DNA of 64,000 bases from Paracoccus laeviglucosivorans. Lineage in GTDB: Bacteria > Pseudomonadota > Alphaproteobacteria > Rhodobacterales > Rhodobacteraceae. Positions 47,218 to 54,902 of the stretch are shown here, piece after piece. Made by a program: the position numbers and the translations under genes. The notes under the pieces are model-generated. The model saw only the letters and a program-made list of their open reading frames with translations, was not told the origin of the DNA and did no database searches. Where the stretch lies: the NCBI RefSeq assembly GCF_900182695.1, contig NZ_FXTK01000005.1, positions 124,001 to 188,000 on the forward strand. The letters are read 5' to 3'. Positions within the stretch are counted from its first letter, which is position 1. Each line of letters opens with the position of its first letter.

Positions 47218-50200
47218 CTAGTGGAAATCACGCGAACGCGGCACGATTCGGGCATCGCGTGGATGGGCCGCGCGCGGGGCTGACAGCCGCCCTTCGGGGG
47301 CATCGCCAGACAGGCGCAGCAATGCGTCCGAACGATCCTCGATGCGATGCGCGACGACATGGGTGACGCCTTCGGCGCGCTGCACCTCGCCATGGACCAC
47401 CATCAGGCGGGCGGTCATGGCAACGCGGCGGAAGGCGTTGAAGGTCTTTTCCCACAGCACAAGATTGGCGACGCCGGTTTCATCCTCCAGCGTGATGAAG
47501 CAGACGCCCTTGGCGCTGCCGGGGCGCTGACGGATCAGCACCAGCCCCGCCATGCGCAGCCGCGTCTTGCCCGGCAAATCGTCCAGCCCCTTGGCCGAAA
47601 CATAGCCCTGCCGCGCCATGCTGGGCCGCAGGAAGGCCATGGGATGGCGTTTCAGCGACAGGCGCAGGGTCTGGTAATCGGCGGTCACATGCTCGCATAG
47701 CGGCATCCGGGGCAGGGTGATGGTGGGCTCCTCGCCCTCGTCTTCGGTGCGAAACAGCGGCAGATCGGGGGCATCACGCAGGGCGCGCGCCTGCCACAGC
47801 CCGGCACGGCGGTCCATATCCATCGAGCGCAGCGCATCCGCCGCCGCGATCAGCCGGACGGCGCGGGCATCCAGCCGGGCGCGGGTTTTCAGGTCGGCCA
47901 GATCAGAGAACGGATCGCTGGCGGCAGCTTCGATCCGCAGGGCCGACGGCTTGGGCAGCCCCTCGATCTGGCGCAGGCCCAGCCGCAGGGCGAAGCCTTT
48001 GCCCAAGGGTTGCAGCGTATTGTCCCATGCGCTGAAATTCACATCGACCGGCAGGACGGTCACGTCATGTTCCCGCGCATCCCGCACGATCTGGGCGGGG
48101 GCGTAAAAGCCCATGGGCTGGCTGTTCAGCAGCGCCGCCGCGAAGGCCGCCGGATAGTGGCATTTCAAATAGGCCGAGACATAGGCCAGATGCGCAAACG
48201 CCGCCGCATGGCTTTCGGGAAAGCCGTAATCGCCAAAGCCCTTGATCTGGTTGAAGCAGCGTTCGGCGAAAACCGGATCATAGCCACGGGCGATCATGCG
48301 CCCGACCATCTTGTCCTGAAGTTGGCCGATGGTGCCACGAGAGCGGAAGGTGGCCATCGCCTTGCGGAGCTCGTCCAGTTCCTTGGCATCGAACTTTGCT
48401 GCCTCCATGGCGATCTTCATCGCCTGTTCCTGAAAAATCGGAACGCCATATGTGCGGCGAAGGACGTTTTCCAATTCGTCCGGCGGACCGAATTCGGGTC
48501 CGGGCCGGGGATAATCGACCGTCTCGGCCTTCGACCGCCGCCGCAGATAGGGATGCACCATATTCCCCTGGATCGGGCCGGGGCGGACGATAGCGACCTG
48601 AATCACCAGATCGTATTTTTCCTTGGGTTTAAGGCGGGGCAGCATGTTCATCTGCGCCCGGCTTTCGACCTGAAACGTGCCGATGCTGTCGCCCCGGCAC
48701 AGCATCTCGTAAGTCTCGGCGTCGTCATTGTTGAAATCCTCCAGCGTCAGGCTGTCGCCGTGATGCGCCCGGATCAGGTCGAAGCATTTGCGGATGCAGG
48801 TCAGCATTCCCAAGGCCAGCACATCGACTTTCAGAATAGCCAATGCGTCGATGTCGTCCTTGTCCCATTCAATGAAGCTGCGGTCCGGCATGGCGGCATT
48901 GCCGATGGGCACGGTTTCGGACAGCGGACCTTGGGTCAGGATGAAGCCGCCGACATGCTGCGAGAGGTGGCGAGGCATACCGATCATTTCTTCGGCCAGT
49001 TTGACGGCCAGCGCCATGACCGGATCGTGCAGGTCGATACCGGCCTGGTCAGGATGGGCCGCGGACATGTCATGGCCCCAGCTGCCCCATACGGTATTGG
49101 CAAGCGCCGAGGTCACATCCTCGGACAGGCCCATGACCTTGCCGACCTCGCGGATGGCGCTGCGGGGGCGGTAATGGATGACGGTGGCGCAAAGCCCGGC
49201 GCGGTGGCGGCCATATTTGGCGTAGATATGCTGGATGACCTCCTCGCGCCGCTCATGTTCGAAATCGACGTCGATGTCTGGCGGCTCGGTGCGGTTTTCG
49301 CTGATGAAGCGTTCGAACAGCAGGTTGCCGCCATCGGGATCGACCGGAGTGATCCCAAGCATGAAGCAGACGGCCGAATTCGCCGCCGAGCCGCGACCCT
49401 GGCACAGGATGCCTTGGCCGCGCGCATAGGCCACGATGTCGTGGATGGTCAGGAAATAGGTCGGGAAGCCCTTATTGGCGATGATCCGCAATTCCTTGCG
49501 CAACTGGGCATGAATGGCGGGCGGAATCTGCGAGGCATAGCGCTGATGCGCGTAGCGCCAGGTCAATGTCCGCAGATGCCGTTCCGGCGTCATCCCCTCG
49601 GGCACGGTTTCGTTCGGATATTCGTATTTCAGATCCTCCAGCGAAAACCGGCAGCTGTCGGCAATCTCGCGCGTGGCGCGCAGGGCGTGGGGCCATTCGG
49701 CGAACAGCTCGACCATCTCGGCGGGGGATTTCAGGTGGCGCTCGGCGTTCTGGGCCAGCAGGTGGCCTGCGCGGGCGATGGTCGTGCCTTCACGGATGCA
49801 GGTCATCACGTCCTGCAGTGGGCGGCGGTCCGGGATGTGGTAATGCACGTCGTTCGTTGCGACGATGGACAGGCCCAAGGCGCGGGAGGCGCGGTCAAGA
49901 CGGTTGATCCGGGCCCGGTCGTCGCTGCGATACAGCCAGCTTGCGGCGACATGGGACAGCTGCGGCAGGCGGGCGGCCAGCATTGGCAAATCCGCCGGAT
50001 CGCCCGGCAGCCAGATCAGGCGCAACCCTTGGGCATGGGCGGCCAGATCGTCCAGCGACAGATCGCAGGCGCCCTTTTTCTGCCACGCGCCGCCCAGATC
50101 GTGCCGTCGCCCTTTGGTGATCAGCGCCGACAGCCGTCCGTAAGCCGCCCGGTCGGTCGGATAGGCCAGAAACGCCGTCCCATCCGCCAGCACAATCCGC

Positions 50201-50457
50201 GCCCCGATCACCGGGCGCAGGTGCAATTGCCTGCCCGCTGCGTGCAATTTGACGACGCCGGCAAGGCTGTTGATGTCGGCAATCCCCAAAGCGTCATGGC
50301 CCAGCAGATGCGCGGCCAGCGCCAGTTCATCGGGTTTCGAGGCTCCGTGCAGAAAGCTGTAGGCGGTGGTCACGCCCAGCTCGACATAGGGCGCAGGGGG
50401 ATTGGGGGCCGCGACATCAGGCAGTTTCAGCGCGACTTTGGGATGGCTGTCGGGCAT
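47218..50457 (-). CDS. dnaE2: Error-prone DNA polymerase DnaE2 (ImuC)
   Basis: C-family polymerase that synthesises across DNA damage as part of the ImuA-ImuB-DnaE2 mutasome. It is 1079 residues. An N-terminal PHP domain (about 25-250; YVELGVTTAYSFLHGASKPDEL), the catalytic palm with PDIDVDF near 395 and further acidic residues in LAILKVDVLALGML, a helix-hairpin-helix region and a C-terminal OB fold (about 960-1045) are visible. The ATG overlaps the imuB stop (TGATG), so the two are coupled. The proofreading epsilon subunit is not used by this family. The SOS operator is before imuA. Confidence 0.96.
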   Translation of the reverse strand: MPDSHPKVALKLPDVAAPNPPAPYVELGVTTAYSFLHGASKPDELALAAHLLGHDALGIADINSLAGVVKLHAAGRQLHLRPVIGARIVLADGTAFLAYPTDRAAYGRLSALITKGRRHDLGGAWQKKGACDLSLDDLAAHAQGLRLIWLPGDPADLPMLAARLPQLSHVAASWLYRSDDRARINRLDRASRALGLSIVATNDVHYHIPDRRPLQDVMTCIREGTTIARAGHLLAQNAERHLKSPAEMVELFAEWPHALRATREIADSCRFSLEDLKYEYPNETVPEGMTPERHLRTLTWRYAHQRYASQIPPAIHAQLRKELRIIANKGFPTYFLTIHDIVAYARGQGILCQGRGSAANSAVCFMLGITPVDPDGGNLLFERFISENRTEPPDIDVDFEHERREEVIQHIYAKYGRHRAGLCATVIHYRPRSAIREVGKVMGLSEDVTSALANTVWGSWGHDMSAAHPDQAGIDLHDPVMALAVKLAEEMIGMPRHLSQHVGGFILTQGPLSETVPIGNAAMPDRSFIEWDKDDIDALAILKVDVLALGMLTCIRKCFDLIRAHHGDSLTLEDFNNDDAETYEMLCRGDSIGTFQVESRAQMNMLPRLKPKEKYDLVIQVAIVRPGPIQGNMVHPYLRRRSKAETVDYPRPGPEFGPPDELENVLRRTYGVPIFQEQAMKIAMEAAKFDAKELDELRKAMATFRSRGTIGQLQDKMVGRMIARGYDPVFAERCFNQIKGFGDYGFPESHAAAFAHLAYVSAYLKCHYPAAFAAALLNSQPMGFYAPAQIVRDAREHDVTVLPVDVNFSAWDNTLQPLGKGFALRLGLRQIEGLPKPSALRIEAAASDPFSDLADLKTRARLDARAVRLIAAADALRSMDMDRRAGLWQARALRDAPDLPLFRTEDEGEEPTITLPRMPLCEHVTADYQTLRLSLKRHPMAFLRPSMARQGYVSAKGLDDLPGKTRLRMAGLVLIRQRPGSAKGVCFITLEDETGVANLVLWEKTFNAFRRVAMTARLMVVHGEVQRAEGVTHVVAHRIEDRSDALLRLSGDAPEGRLSAPRAAHPRDARIVPRSRDFH

Positions 50458-51965
50458 CAGGCGAAAATCCCGTGCAGGAACCAGCGGGGCGTGCCGCCGC
50501 GTCCGTCATGGACCAGCCCTTCGCGGTAAATCCACAGGCGCAGGCCCGAGGGGTCTTCGACGCGGAAATAATCGCGCAGCCGCGTGCCGGGGCGGTCGCG
50601 CCACCATTCCGGCGCGATACGCTCAGGCCCGGCATAGCGGGCGACGCGCAGGGTCTGGCGGCGCCAACTGAATTGCGCGGGCGGCCCTTCGGGAATGGCG
50701 TAAAGGACGCGGATTTCTTCGGGCGGGGTCAGCAGGCGCAGGGGGCGGTCGGGGCGCGCATCGGGAACGGGCGTCTGGCCCAGCGGCGGGGCGGGCGTTT
50801 CGCTGCGTTCGGGGATGTGGCTTTCCACGGCTTCGGGGCGATGGATCGCCGCTGCCCCGAAGCGCGCGGTCAGGCGGTCGATCAGGCGGGCCAGCTCCAA
50901 CCCCTCGGACCTGGCATCAAGGTCGGGCTGGGCGTCGGGCAAGGCCTCGACCGCCTCGGCCGTCAGTTGCAGCAGGTCAAAGCCGAAGCCGGGATCCAGC
51001 CCGTCCAGCTTGCCCTGAAACAGCCGCAGCAGATGCGCGGCTTCGCGCGATGGGCTGGCGATGCGCAGATGCGTGTCGCGCCGTTCGCCATCTACGCGAA
51101 AGATCGACAGGCGCAGGCGGCGGCAGCCCTGCGCCTTGGCGGCAAGCTGGGTGCAAAGATCGGCGATCAGTTGGGGCAGCCAATCGGTCGGGTCCATCAC
51201 CGGCTCGGCCAGCCGCGTCTGGGCCATGAAACGGGGGGCGGGGTCGGGGGCGTCCAGCGGCTCGGCCAGATGGCCCAGCATCTGGTCAAGACGCAGCAGC
51301 GGGTTTTCCGGCAGATCCGCGCGGGCAAAGCGGCGCATCAGCGACAGGCGCGGGATAGCGGCAAGATCGCCGATGGTCTTTAGCCCCAACCGCCGCATCA
51401 GCAGCAGCGTGGGGCCGTCCAGCCGCAGCCCGGCGACCGGCAGAGGCGCCAGATCGCTTTGCAGATCATGGCAGATCACGCGCCCCGCCCCGAACCGCGC
51501 CAAGGCCCACGCGGCCCCCCGCGTCGGCGCAATGGCCAGCGCCGCTGTCAGTCCCGCCCGTGCCAGACGGCCCTGCATATCGGCCAGCATCGCGTCTTCG
51601 CCGCCGAACAGGTGATCGGCCCCGGTCGTGTCGATCAGCAGGCCGTCGGCCCTGTCAGGCGCGCTCCACGGTCCCCAGCGGCGGCACCAAAAGGCCAGAC
51701 GCGCCAGACAAGCGGCATCCCCCGGCAGATCGGCATCCTCGATCCGCAAGGTCGGACAGACGGCGCGCATATCGGTCACCCGCGCGCCCGACCGTGCGCC
51801 CGCCAGCGCGGCGGCCCGGTTCAGCCCGTGGATCACCGGGCCGTGCGGGCCGGGTGCGGCCAAGGCCAACGGCACGTCGTCAGGCCACGCCACGGTCTGC
51901 TTGCGCTGCCAATTCTCGATCGCCAGTCCAGGCAACCAGATCGAGACGATCCGCCGCCCGGTCAT
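50457..51965 (-). CDS. imuB: DNA polymerase Y-family-like protein ImuB
   Basis: A non-catalytic Y-family polymerase relative that links DnaE2 to the beta clamp. It is 502 residues, beginning RIVSIWLPGLAIENW, where true Y polymerases have the metal-binding aspartates; those are replaced here, consistent with an inactive scaffold. The palm and fingers (about 1-240) and little-finger-like region are followed by a C-terminal extension (about 350-502). The frame is open for 55 codons upstream, but ATG 51965 has GGGAGGGG just before it. Its start overlaps the end of imuA by 86 bp and its stop overlaps the dnaE2 start. Confidence 0.93.
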   Translation of the reverse strand: MTGRRIVSIWLPGLAIENWQRKQTVAWPDDVPLALAAPGPHGPVIHGLNRAAALAGARSGARVTDMRAVCPTLRIEDADLPGDAACLARLAFWCRRWGPWSAPDRADGLLIDTTGADHLFGGEDAMLADMQGRLARAGLTAALAIAPTRGAAWALARFGAGRVICHDLQSDLAPLPVAGLRLDGPTLLLMRRLGLKTIGDLAAIPRLSLMRRFARADLPENPLLRLDQMLGHLAEPLDAPDPAPRFMAQTRLAEPVMDPTDWLPQLIADLCTQLAAKAQGCRRLRLSIFRVDGERRDTHLRIASPSREAAHLLRLFQGKLDGLDPGFGFDLLQLTAEAVEALPDAQPDLDARSEGLELARLIDRLTARFGAAAIHRPEAVESHIPERSETPAPPLGQTPVPDARPDRPLRLLTPPEEIRVLYAIPEGPPAQFSWRRQTLRVARYAGPERIAPEWWRDRPGTRLRDYFRVEDPSGLRLWIYREGLVHDGRGGTPRWFLHGIFA

Positions 51966-52542
51966 GTCGCCCCTCCCATATCGACGGGGGGGTGCCACGG
52001 GCGCGAAACAGCTCGGCCCGCCAGCGCGGATCGCCGGGGGCCTGCGGATCGTCCGGGTCGATGGCCGAGGGCAGCGCACCGATCCGCCAGCGCATCCGCG
52101 CCGCACTGGCATCGGCGGCGGGGGCAGCATGACGGATCAGCCAGCAGGGCAGACCGCCGCGTTCCGCACGCAGGGCAAGCCTGCGGCTGGCGGTAAAGTT
52201 CAGGGCATTCGGCGCACCGTGGATTTCCCCCACCACCGCGGCAAGGGCATGGCTTTGCAGCCCATCCTCCAGCGCGCTGAGCACATCTGCGGGGCGCGTC
52301 AGGTCCAGCCGGATCAGCGCCCGTCCCATGCCGGGCAGAAAGGGCGCGCCATGTTCGATGCGGCTTAGCCGGTCCTGTGCCCAAAGCACCTGACCCAAGG
52401 GCAGGGCGGCCCGGACGAATCCAATCACCGCACCGTCCAGAGGGCGCAGTCCGAAAGCTTCGGACAGAATGGGCGCTGTCAGCGATGGGGCAGGCGTTCG
52501 CCCAAAAGGCGCCACCCCCTGCGGGAAAGGGTTTGCGGTCAT
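51880..52542 (-). CDS. imuA: SOS mutagenesis protein ImuA
   Basis: A 220-residue protein, first gene of the imuA-imuB-dnaE2 damage-tolerance cassette. It is RecA-like in fold (SEAFGLRPLDGAVIGFVRAALPLGQVLWAQDR) but without an obvious Walker A, and its tail overlaps imuB by 86 bp. It is needed with ImuB to recruit DnaE2. I use ATG 52542 with AGGAA 9 nt upstream. A LexA-type GTTC-N7-GTTC box lies 8 bp before the ATG, so the cassette should be induced by DNA damage. The gene upstream on the same strand ends 56 bp away. Confidence 0.9.
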   Translation of the reverse strand: MTANPFPQGVAPFGRTPAPSLTAPILSEAFGLRPLDGAVIGFVRAALPLGQVLWAQDRLSRIEHGAPFLPGMGRALIRLDLTRPADVLSALEDGLQSHALAAVVGEIHGAPNALNFTASRRLALRAERGGLPCWLIRHAAPAADASAARMRWRIGALPSAIDPDDPQAPGDPRWRAELFRARGTPPSIWEGRHDRAADRLDLVAWTGDRELAAQADRGVA

Positions 52543-52549
52543 GTCGATT

Positions 52550-52564
52550 GTTCCTGATTTGTTC
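52550..52564. promoter_or_regulatory. LexA (SOS) box before imuA
   Basis: GTTC-N7-GTTC, the direct-repeat LexA site of alphaproteobacteria, on the plus strand (GAAC-N7-GAAC toward imuA). It overlaps the region immediately upstream of the imuA start codon, so LexA binding would block transcription of imuA-imuB-dnaE2. Confidence 0.85.
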
Positions 52565-52597
52565 TTATTCTTGCAGGAACGATTCGTCAATTCGCCG

Positions 52598-54115
52598 TCA
52601 GGGCTCATCCATGGGGACGTGGAAATCGTCGATGGGCAGCTTTTTCACGAAACGCTCGGCGATTTCGGTGATGACGATCTGCGGGCGGATACGGGCGATG
52701 AAGTCATAATCAAGACTGGTGGACCAGACGAAATGCACTTCGCGATAGGTTTCGGCCAGCATCGCGGTCAGCAGATGCGGGCGGAATTCGCTGAAGGAAT
52801 CGCCGAACAGCACCACGGTCTCGGGCCGCGCGGTGGGGGATTCGTTCAGCGTGCGGATATGGCAACCGACAAAGCGAGGCGTGCCCTTGGCGAACCCCTC
52901 GGCCTCGTTATAGCGCACCATCTCGTTGTCGCCCACGCGGCGGGCATGGCGCAGGACCGGCAGAAAGCGGGCGTTTTCTTGGATGGGGGGCTGGAATTTG
53001 TTGCCAAGGTCCAGCACCATCTCTCGGGCGGGGCGGCTATGCGTGGGAAACACCTGCGGCGTGACGTCCAGCGATGCGCAAAGCCGCTGATAAGCGATCA
53101 GGCAGCCCTCATGGTTCCAATGCGTGTCGGTCTTGTAAAAGATCGGCTGTGCGGCGGTGCCACGACGCAGATCGTTAAGGATGTCCAGATTGAAATGCGC
53201 ATCGACCAGAGCAGCAATCTGGCGGACGGGATGGCGATCAGGATGGGGCAGCGATCGCGGCAGGTGATCGCGATAGACTGAGATTTTGTCGGGTACGGTC
53301 AGATGCCTATAGGTCGCCCCAAGCGCCGCGATCCGCGTCCGCCGCGTGTTCAGCAAGTCTGCCCAGTCTTGCGCATCACGATCGGTGAAATAGCCTGAAT
53401 CGGTGTAATAGCGATGCACGTCGTTCGAGCCGCTCCATAGAAACAGCCAGCCATCCTTGCCGACCATTACGCCGTTTTCAACGGTGCCGGGCGGAGGGCC
53501 GTTCCATGCGGGTGCTTGTTCGGGCGGGGTATCTGCTGTCAAACCCAGCTTGGCCAGCAAGGGCTGAAGCCGGTCCGGATTGCCTGCCCATTCTTCGTGC
53601 TGCAACGAAATGCAGCTTTGCGGATGCTGTTCGGCATAGCTGCGGAAACTGGCCTGAGCCCGTCGGATCGCCGAAATGTCGGGATTGCCATCAGCCGGCA
53701 AATCATCGGGATCGCGGGTCTGAAAGATCAGCAATGCGCCGGGGAAATAGGTGCGCAGAAAATCGAGATATTCGAAAAGCTGCGGCTCTGGCATCAGGTG
53801 GCGCGTTTCCGAAAAACCAGTAAGCCGCGTGCCTGTTGGCGGTGTCAGGACGTGGTGCACGAAACCGGAAACGGTCTGGGCTATGAATTCCTCGATCTGC
53901 ATCCGGTCTGCGCCGTGCCAAGGCGATCCCGATGCGGCGGCGGTATCGGCAAAACGCTGGCTGGCTTGCAGGTTTGCGGCCATGCGCGACAGTGAAAACA
54001 GGGCACCGGCATTGGCCCCGCGAATGCAGGTGCCAGACTGACGGTTCAGATACTCCTGCAACGGACCTGCACCGCCATGCATATGAGAGATAATGAATGC
54101 ATAAGTGTATGTCAT
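52598..54115 (-). CDS. Fusion of a sulfotransferase-like domain and an AlgX/AlgJ-type O-acetyltransferase domain
   Basis: A 505-residue protein with two halves. The N-terminal half (about 1-190) is sulfotransferase-like: YAFIISHMHGGAGPLQEYL, LLIFQTRDPDDL and a closing LQHEEWAGNPDRLQPLLAKLGL, but with a degenerate P-loop. The C-terminal half (about 210-505) is an SGNH acetyltransferase-like domain of the AlgX/AlgJ kind: KDGWLFLWSGSND near 217, the Asp/His pair in YKTDTHWNHEG near 330 and a serine in VLFGDSFSEF near 438, so the D-H-S triad looks complete. I start at ATG 54115 (AAGG upstream); the longer frame would overlap the upstream gene. No signal peptide is evident. Likely modifies a surface polysaccharide. 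Confidence 0.72.
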   Translation of the reverse strand: MTYTYAFIISHMHGGAGPLQEYLNRQSGTCIRGANAGALFSLSRMAANLQASQRFADTAAASGSPWHGADRMQIEEFIAQTVSGFVHHVLTPPTGTRLTGFSETRHLMPEPQLFEYLDFLRTYFPGALLIFQTRDPDDLPADGNPDISAIRRAQASFRSYAEQHPQSCISLQHEEWAGNPDRLQPLLAKLGLTADTPPEQAPAWNGPPPGTVENGVMVGKDGWLFLWSGSNDVHRYYTDSGYFTDRDAQDWADLLNTRRTRIAALGATYRHLTVPDKISVYRDHLPRSLPHPDRHPVRQIAALVDAHFNLDILNDLRRGTAAQPIFYKTDTHWNHEGCLIAYQRLCASLDVTPQVFPTHSRPAREMVLDLGNKFQPPIQENARFLPVLRHARRVGDNEMVRYNEAEGFAKGTPRFVGCHIRTLNESPTARPETVVLFGDSFSEFRPHLLTAMLAETYREVHFVWSTSLDYDFIARIRPQIVITEIAERFVKKLPIDDFHVPMDEP

Positions 54116-54131
54116 GGGGCGGCCTTCATGG

Positions 54132-54902
54132 TCACCATTTGAATTCCAGTCCGACCACATTGCAAAAAGCACGATAGTTCGGTTTGAACATCTCGCTAAG
54201 TCTTTCGCGCGTTTTAGGGGAAAGCACCGCTGAGTCTTTTTTCATGTGGCTGTATTTGCGTTGGCCGAATGCATCGCTGGTGATGGGATCGACCTGCACA
54301 TGGCGGAAAATCCGGTTCATGGTTTCCTGCGGCTCTGCTGATAAATTCGCATTATCGACCACCATGAAGCGGTCTCCAAAAATGCGTTTGTAATGAATGG
54401 CCTTGCGATAATAGCAGCTGAATTCCAGCGTCTGGAAATGATAGATGTCAGCCGCCGAAGTCCCCGAAATCGCATGTTCGATAGGGCGTGAAAAGAATTC
54501 GTCCGCCGTCATTTCGGTGACGCCCGGTGCCTTGTTCACCTTTTTCACATGGTTGAAATGCGACAGGGCGCGATCGATGGGATGGCGCGCCAGCATGACG
54601 ATCCGCGCCTGCGGGTTATAGGCATCGATCTTCGAAGGAATCGTGGGCGCCGCAGCCATATCGAAATATGTGGGACTGGCATCCATGTAGTGCTGGTTCG
54701 GAGGAAGCCCTTCGAACTGTTGATGATACCAGGCCAGCCCCTTGGCTTCGTAAAGCGAGAAGTAGTGGATTTCCTTGTCTCGTCCCGGATGGATTTCCGG
54801 GTGATGGCCCAGAAACTCGTGCAAGATCGTCGTGCCGCCCTTCATCGTGCCGACGATAAAGATGTCCGGACGGTTTGGGTTGTTCATGGTTGCGCTGGTC
54901 AT
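54132..54902 (-). CDS. Sulfotransferase domain protein
   Basis: A 256-residue PAPS-dependent sulfotransferase. The 5'-phosphosulfate loop is FIVGTMKGGTTILHEFL (about 15-31), and the 3'-phosphate-binding motif is ARHPIDRALSHFNHV (about 105-119). The acceptor is not known; its neighbours suggest a cell-surface glycan. The ATG overlaps the end of the large glycosyltransferase gene (ATGA). An in-frame ATG five codons later is an alternative start. It is followed 17 bp later by the fusion gene. The three are probably one operon. Confidence 0.88.
   Translation of the reverse strand: MTSATMNNPNRPDIFIVGTMKGGTTILHEFLGHHPEIHPGRDKEIHYFSLYEAKGLAWYHQQFEGLPPNQHYMDASPTYFDMAAAPTIPSKIDAYNPQARIVMLARHPIDRALSHFNHVKKVNKAPGVTEMTADEFFSRPIEHAISGTSAADIYHFQTLEFSCYYRKAIHYKRIFGDRFMVVDNANLSAEPQETMNRIFRHVQVDPITSDAFGQRKYSHMKKDSAVLSPKTRERLSEMFKPNYRAFCNVVGLEFKW

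Noticed and set aside
48010-50529. An 839-codon open frame opposite dnaE2
   Set aside because: It is a codon-bias shadow of dnaE2, without a ribosome-binding site or domain pattern.
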